NCBI GenBank assembly: GCA_910587075.1
Contig: CAJUKE010000046.1
Coordinates: 1 to 7,285, forward strand
Direction: 5' to 3'
DNA: 7,285 bases
Source: an uncultured Muribaculaceae bacterium
GTDB lineage: Bacteria > Bacteroidota > Bacteroidia > Bacteroidales > Muribaculaceae
Under the pieces are notes generated by a model, which searched no databases, had not been told where the DNA came from, and worked only from the letters and a program-made list of their open reading frames with translations. Shown here in pieces: positions 5,168 to 7,285 of this stretch. The first letter of the stretch is position 1, and every line of letters starts with the position of its first letter. Both the position numbers and the translations under genes were made by a program.

Positions 5168-5410
5168 GGGGCTTTTTCGCACCCGGCGGCAAGCCGCCGG
5201 CACGGGGGACAAAAGCCATGCGGGAGGAAGGGGAGCGGGACCGGAGGGAGGAGGGGGAGGACAGGAGGAGGAAAGGGCTGCGCTTCCTTCGCTCGGCTTC
5301 CGCCTCGCGCACCAGAGGACGGAAGGAGGGGACTTCGGGCTTCGCCCTCACACGGAACGACAAGGCGGGGAAAGTGGAGTAAAGGGTGAAAAGGTGAAGA
5401 GTGAAGGAGG
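5144..5410 (+). repeat. 21-bp direct repeats flanking repeat copy B
   Basis: An identical 21-bp sequence, starting AAAGGTGAAGAG and ending GAAGGAGG, occurs at 5144-5164 and 5390-5410. The pair brackets copy B. It could be a target duplication or the trace of recombination. It also overlaps the local heptamer repeats, so shared low-complexity origin is an equal explanation. Confidence 0.7.
5183..5371 (+). repeat. Dispersed intergenic repeat, copy B
   Basis: This is the second copy of the modular repeat. Its opening hairpin is perfect: CCGGCGGC (5183-5190) pairs with GCCGCCGG (5193-5200). GGGGACAAAAGCCATGCGGG, a purine-rich linker of different sequence from the other copies, the CTTCGCTCGGCTTCCGCC block (about 5288-5305) and the end block through CACACGGAACGACAAGGCGGGG follow. 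The extra hairpin of copy A is missing. Confidence 0.85.
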
Positions 5411-5481
5411 CGGCTTTGGAAGGGGAAAGGAGGAACGAAGGGGGAAAGAGAGGGAAGAGGGGGAAGCCGGAAGGGAGGGGA
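5372..5481 (+). other. Polypurine tract downstream of the sulfatase gene
   Basis: Nearly every base between about 5382 and 5480 is G or A on the plus strand, with G-runs throughout. It forms the region just past the sulfatase stop (minus strand, where it is polypyrimidine). No terminator hairpin with a T-run was found, so where the sulfatase mRNA ends is unclear and it may read on into the RNA region. Confidence 0.6.
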
Positions 5482-7026
5482 TCAGGGGATGGAGGCGGGG
5501 GTGCGGAGGGTGGTGAGGAGGGTGGTGAAGGTGGTGACTTCGGAGGGGTGGGCGGGGGCGACGTTGGCGCGTTCGAGGCGGCCGTCGGGGGTGGCCATGT
5601 CGAAGAGCTGGGGCTGGAGGAGGTAGCCGGTCTCGATCTTGGGGCCCCAGGGGATCATGGGTTTGCCTTTGGAGGGCTCGATGAATTTCCAACGGGGTGT
5701 GCGGACGGAGAGGGCTTTGTTGTTGGCCTGCTCGATGACGTAGGGGGCGCCGACGGGGTCCTGGCCGAGGATGGCGGGGAGGTGGGGGCGGCTGTCGTTG
5801 GCGGCACCGCGGGGTATGCGGGCGCCGGTGAGTGTGGCGAGGGAGGCGAGGAGGTCGACCTGGGAGATGAGGGCCTCGGAGGTGGCCCCGGCTTTTACTT
5901 TGCCGGGCCAGCGTACGATGAAGGGTACGCGGGTGCCCCCTTCGAAGCAGCTGTATTTGCCGCCGCGGAGTCCGCCCGTGGGTGAGTGCTCGCCGAGGAG
6001 TTCCTCGGCCTGGTCGATGTAGCCGTCGTCGACCACGGGGCCGTTGTCGGAGGAGAGCATCACGATGGTGTTGTCGGCGATGCCGAGGGAATCGAGGAGG
6101 TTGAGGACGGTTTCGACGGTGGCGTCGAACTGCACGATGGCGTCGCCTCGGAGGCCCATGGAGGATTTGCCACGGTGGCGGGGATGGGGGAAGCGGGGGA
6201 CGTGGACATCGTTGGTGGCGAGGTACATGAAGAAGGGTTCGTCGGCATGGTCCTTGATGAAGCCGACGGCGTGAGAGGTGATGGAGTCGGCGATGTTCTC
6301 GTCTTTCCAGAGGGCTTTGCCTCCGCCTTTCATATACCCGATGCGGGAGATGCCGTTGACGATCGACTGGTCGTGGCCGTGGCTTGGGCGGAGGTTGTAG
6401 AGGAGCTCGGGGTTGTCGCGGCCTGTGGGCTCGCCGGGGAAGTTTTCCTTATAGCTGACTTCGATTGGGGCGGAGGGGTCCCAGTTGGCAACCTGCCCGT
6501 TTTCGATGAACACGCAGGGAACGCGGTCGGCGGTGGCGGCCATGATGTAGGAGTAGTCGAAGCCGAGGTCGCCGAGGGCGGCGGGGAGTGGCGCGTTCCA
6601 GTCCTGGGTTCCGGCTTCGTTGCCGAGGCCGAGGTGCCATTTGCCGAGGGCGGCGGTGGAGTATCCGGCGGAGCGGAACATATCGGCCATTGTGTACTGG
6701 CCGGGCTTGATGATCATGGCGGCGTTTCCGGCGGCGACATCGGTGCCGGGGTCGCGCCAGGCGTAGCGGCCTGTGAGGAGGGAGTAGCGTGAGGGGGTGC
6801 TCGTGGCGGCGGTGGCGTAGGCGTTTGTGAAGCGGGTGCCTTCGTCGGCGAGGCGGTTGACGGCGGGGGTCGAGACGCCTTTGGCGCCGTAGGGTTCGAG
6901 GTCGCCGTAGCCGAGGTCGTCGGCGTAGATGAGGATGACGTTGGGCTTTTCGGCGGGGGCGGCCTGAAGGGCCAGGGGGCAGAGGAGGGGGAGGGAGAGG
7001 AGGAGCCGCGGGTTGATAGGGTACAT
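5482..7026 (-). CDS. Secreted serine-type sulfatase (family S1, arylsulfatase-like)
   Basis: The enzyme would hydrolyse sulfate esters, probably from a glycan or other sulfated substrate outside the cytoplasm. The protein has 514 residues, full length for S1 sulfatases. Residues 1-21 look like a Sec signal peptide (hydrophobic LLLSLPLLCPLAL, then a signal peptidase I-like ALQA site; a weak lipobox at C16 is less likely). The catalytic signature S76-T-P-S-R80 is the serine form, which needs an anaerobic sulfatase-maturing enzyme to make formylglycine. Metal and active-site residues appear in ADDLGYGD (D35, D36), GKWHLG (K129, H131), NDVHVP (H275), SSDNGP (D327, N328) and GGKYS (K357). The gene is flanked by repeat copies B and C, and no SusC/SusD, regulator or maturase gene is visible. 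No Bacteroidetes promoter match was found upstream. The substrate cannot be assigned. Confidence 0.94.
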   Translation of the reverse strand: MYPINPRLLLSLPLLCPLALQAAPAEKPNVILIYADDLGYGDLEPYGAKGVSTPAVNRLADEGTRFTNAYATAATSTPSRYSLLTGRYAWRDPGTDVAAGNAAMIIKPGQYTMADMFRSAGYSTAALGKWHLGLGNEAGTQDWNAPLPAALGDLGFDYSYIMAATADRVPCVFIENGQVANWDPSAPIEVSYKENFPGEPTGRDNPELLYNLRPSHGHDQSIVNGISRIGYMKGGGKALWKDENIADSITSHAVGFIKDHADEPFFMYLATNDVHVPRFPHPRHRGKSSMGLRGDAIVQFDATVETVLNLLDSLGIADNTIVMLSSDNGPVVDDGYIDQAEELLGEHSPTGGLRGGKYSCFEGGTRVPFIVRWPGKVKAGATSEALISQVDLLASLATLTGARIPRGAANDSRPHLPAILGQDPVGAPYVIEQANNKALSVRTPRWKFIEPSKGKPMIPWGPKIETGYLLQPQLFDMATPDGRLERANVAPAHPSEVTTFTTLLTTLRTPASIP

Positions 7027-7095
7027 GGAATTTAAGGTTATCAGGGTTGGTTATTTTTTATATGACCGGGGATGGGGGGAAAGGTTTAATTTTTT
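7027..7095 (-). promoter_or_regulatory. Sulfatase upstream region, no recognisable promoter
   Basis: This short AT-rich stretch separates the sulfatase start from repeat copy C. No TAnnTTTG match faces the gene either here or inside copy C. An A/T-rich run precedes the ATG, as is usual for Bacteroidetes translation starts. The promoter may be degenerate, use an alternative sigma factor, or lie outside the window. Confidence 0.3.
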
Positions 7096-7270
7096 CCGGC
7101 AGCAAGCTGCCGGCACGGGTGACAAAAGCCATGCGGGGGAGAGAGAGGGCGGGGAGGGGGGAACGCAGGGAGGGGCTGCGCTGCCTTCGCTCGGCTTCCG
7201 CCTCGCGCACCAGAGGATGGAAGGCGGGGACTTCGGGCTTCGCCCTCACACGGAACGACAAGGCGGGGAG
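7096..7270 (+). repeat. Dispersed intergenic repeat, copy C
   Basis: This is the third and shortest copy. Its hairpin is perfect: CCGGCAGC (7096-7103) pairs with GCTGCCGG (7106-7113). GACAAAAGCCATGCGGGG, a short purine-rich linker, the CTGCCTTCGCTCGGCTTCCG block (7181-7200) and the end block through CACACGGAACGACAAGGCGGGG follow. The window ends 15 bp later, so any flanking repeat on the right cannot be checked. Confidence 0.85.
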
Positions 7271-7285
7271 GGACAGCTTCGCGAT

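Noticed and set aside
5144..5410. 21-bp direct repeats as a proven target-site duplication
   Set aside because: The sequence belongs to a local degenerate heptamer array, and neither copy A nor copy C shows an equivalent duplication.
5986..6792. 268-codon plus-strand open frame opposite the sulfatase
   Set aside because: It is Gly/Val/Ala/Asp-rich shadow sequence without any recognisable domain. The minus strand is a full sulfatase.
5142..7261. Short similar minus-strand frames starting MSFRVRAKPEVP in copies B and C, suggesting a small protein family
   Set aside because: Similarity is confined to the conserved DNA blocks. The linkers differ in length and sequence, and no promoter or start signal faces the frames.

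Overview
The window looks like chromosomal DNA from a GC-rich member of the Bacteroidales, possibly a gut lineage such as Muribaculaceae; the family-level placement is inference. Three things suggest this. Two promoters match the Bacteroidetes pattern (TTG/TTTG, about 20 bp, TAnnTTTG). The RluB-type pseudouridine synthase carries a long Tyr/Asn/Gln/Gly/Arg-rich N-terminal extension. The S1 sulfatase is of a type common in gut Bacteroidetes.

Layout. At 1-862 lies a tyrosine recombinase gene (+ strand), lower in GC than its neighbours. Directly upstream, at the window edge, is a dif/Xer-like core (CATAA-N6-TTATG) and an inverted repeat that includes the start codon. A pair of GC-rich hairpins (875-945) separates this gene from the convergent rluB-asnS operon. 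The operon is on the minus strand at 979-4010 and is read from a Bacteroidetes promoter at 4204-4235 through a leader of about 190 nt. rluB contains two in-frame tandem arrays (8 x 33 bp and 7 x 24 bp). The last codons and stop of asnS are duplicated in tandem (23 bp).

The region 4211-5481 has no convincing protein gene. Its most notable content is a candidate minus-strand structured RNA of about 445 nt (about 4992 down to 4547). It has a promoter of its own (4999-5030), an 8-bp stem joining its two ends, a 10-bp long-range stem, many local hairpins and an intrinsic terminator four nt after the closing stem. I could not assign it to a known family. The conserved sequences I know for RNase P RNA and tmRNA were not seen.

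Three same-orientation copies of a dispersed intergenic repeat (A 4284-4500, B 5183-5371, C 7096-7270) separate the units: [rluB promoter] A [RNA] B [sulfatase] C. Each copy starts with a hairpin whose stem shows compensatory change between copies. A G-rich variable linker follows, then two further conserved hairpin modules. A complete secreted serine-type sulfatase gene (5482-7026, minus strand) lies between copies B and C.

rluB and asnS are housekeeping translation genes (rRNA modification and tRNA charging). The sulfatase is a degradative exoenzyme and the recombinase is probably acquired. No functional link among these units is evident beyond the shared repeats and strand.
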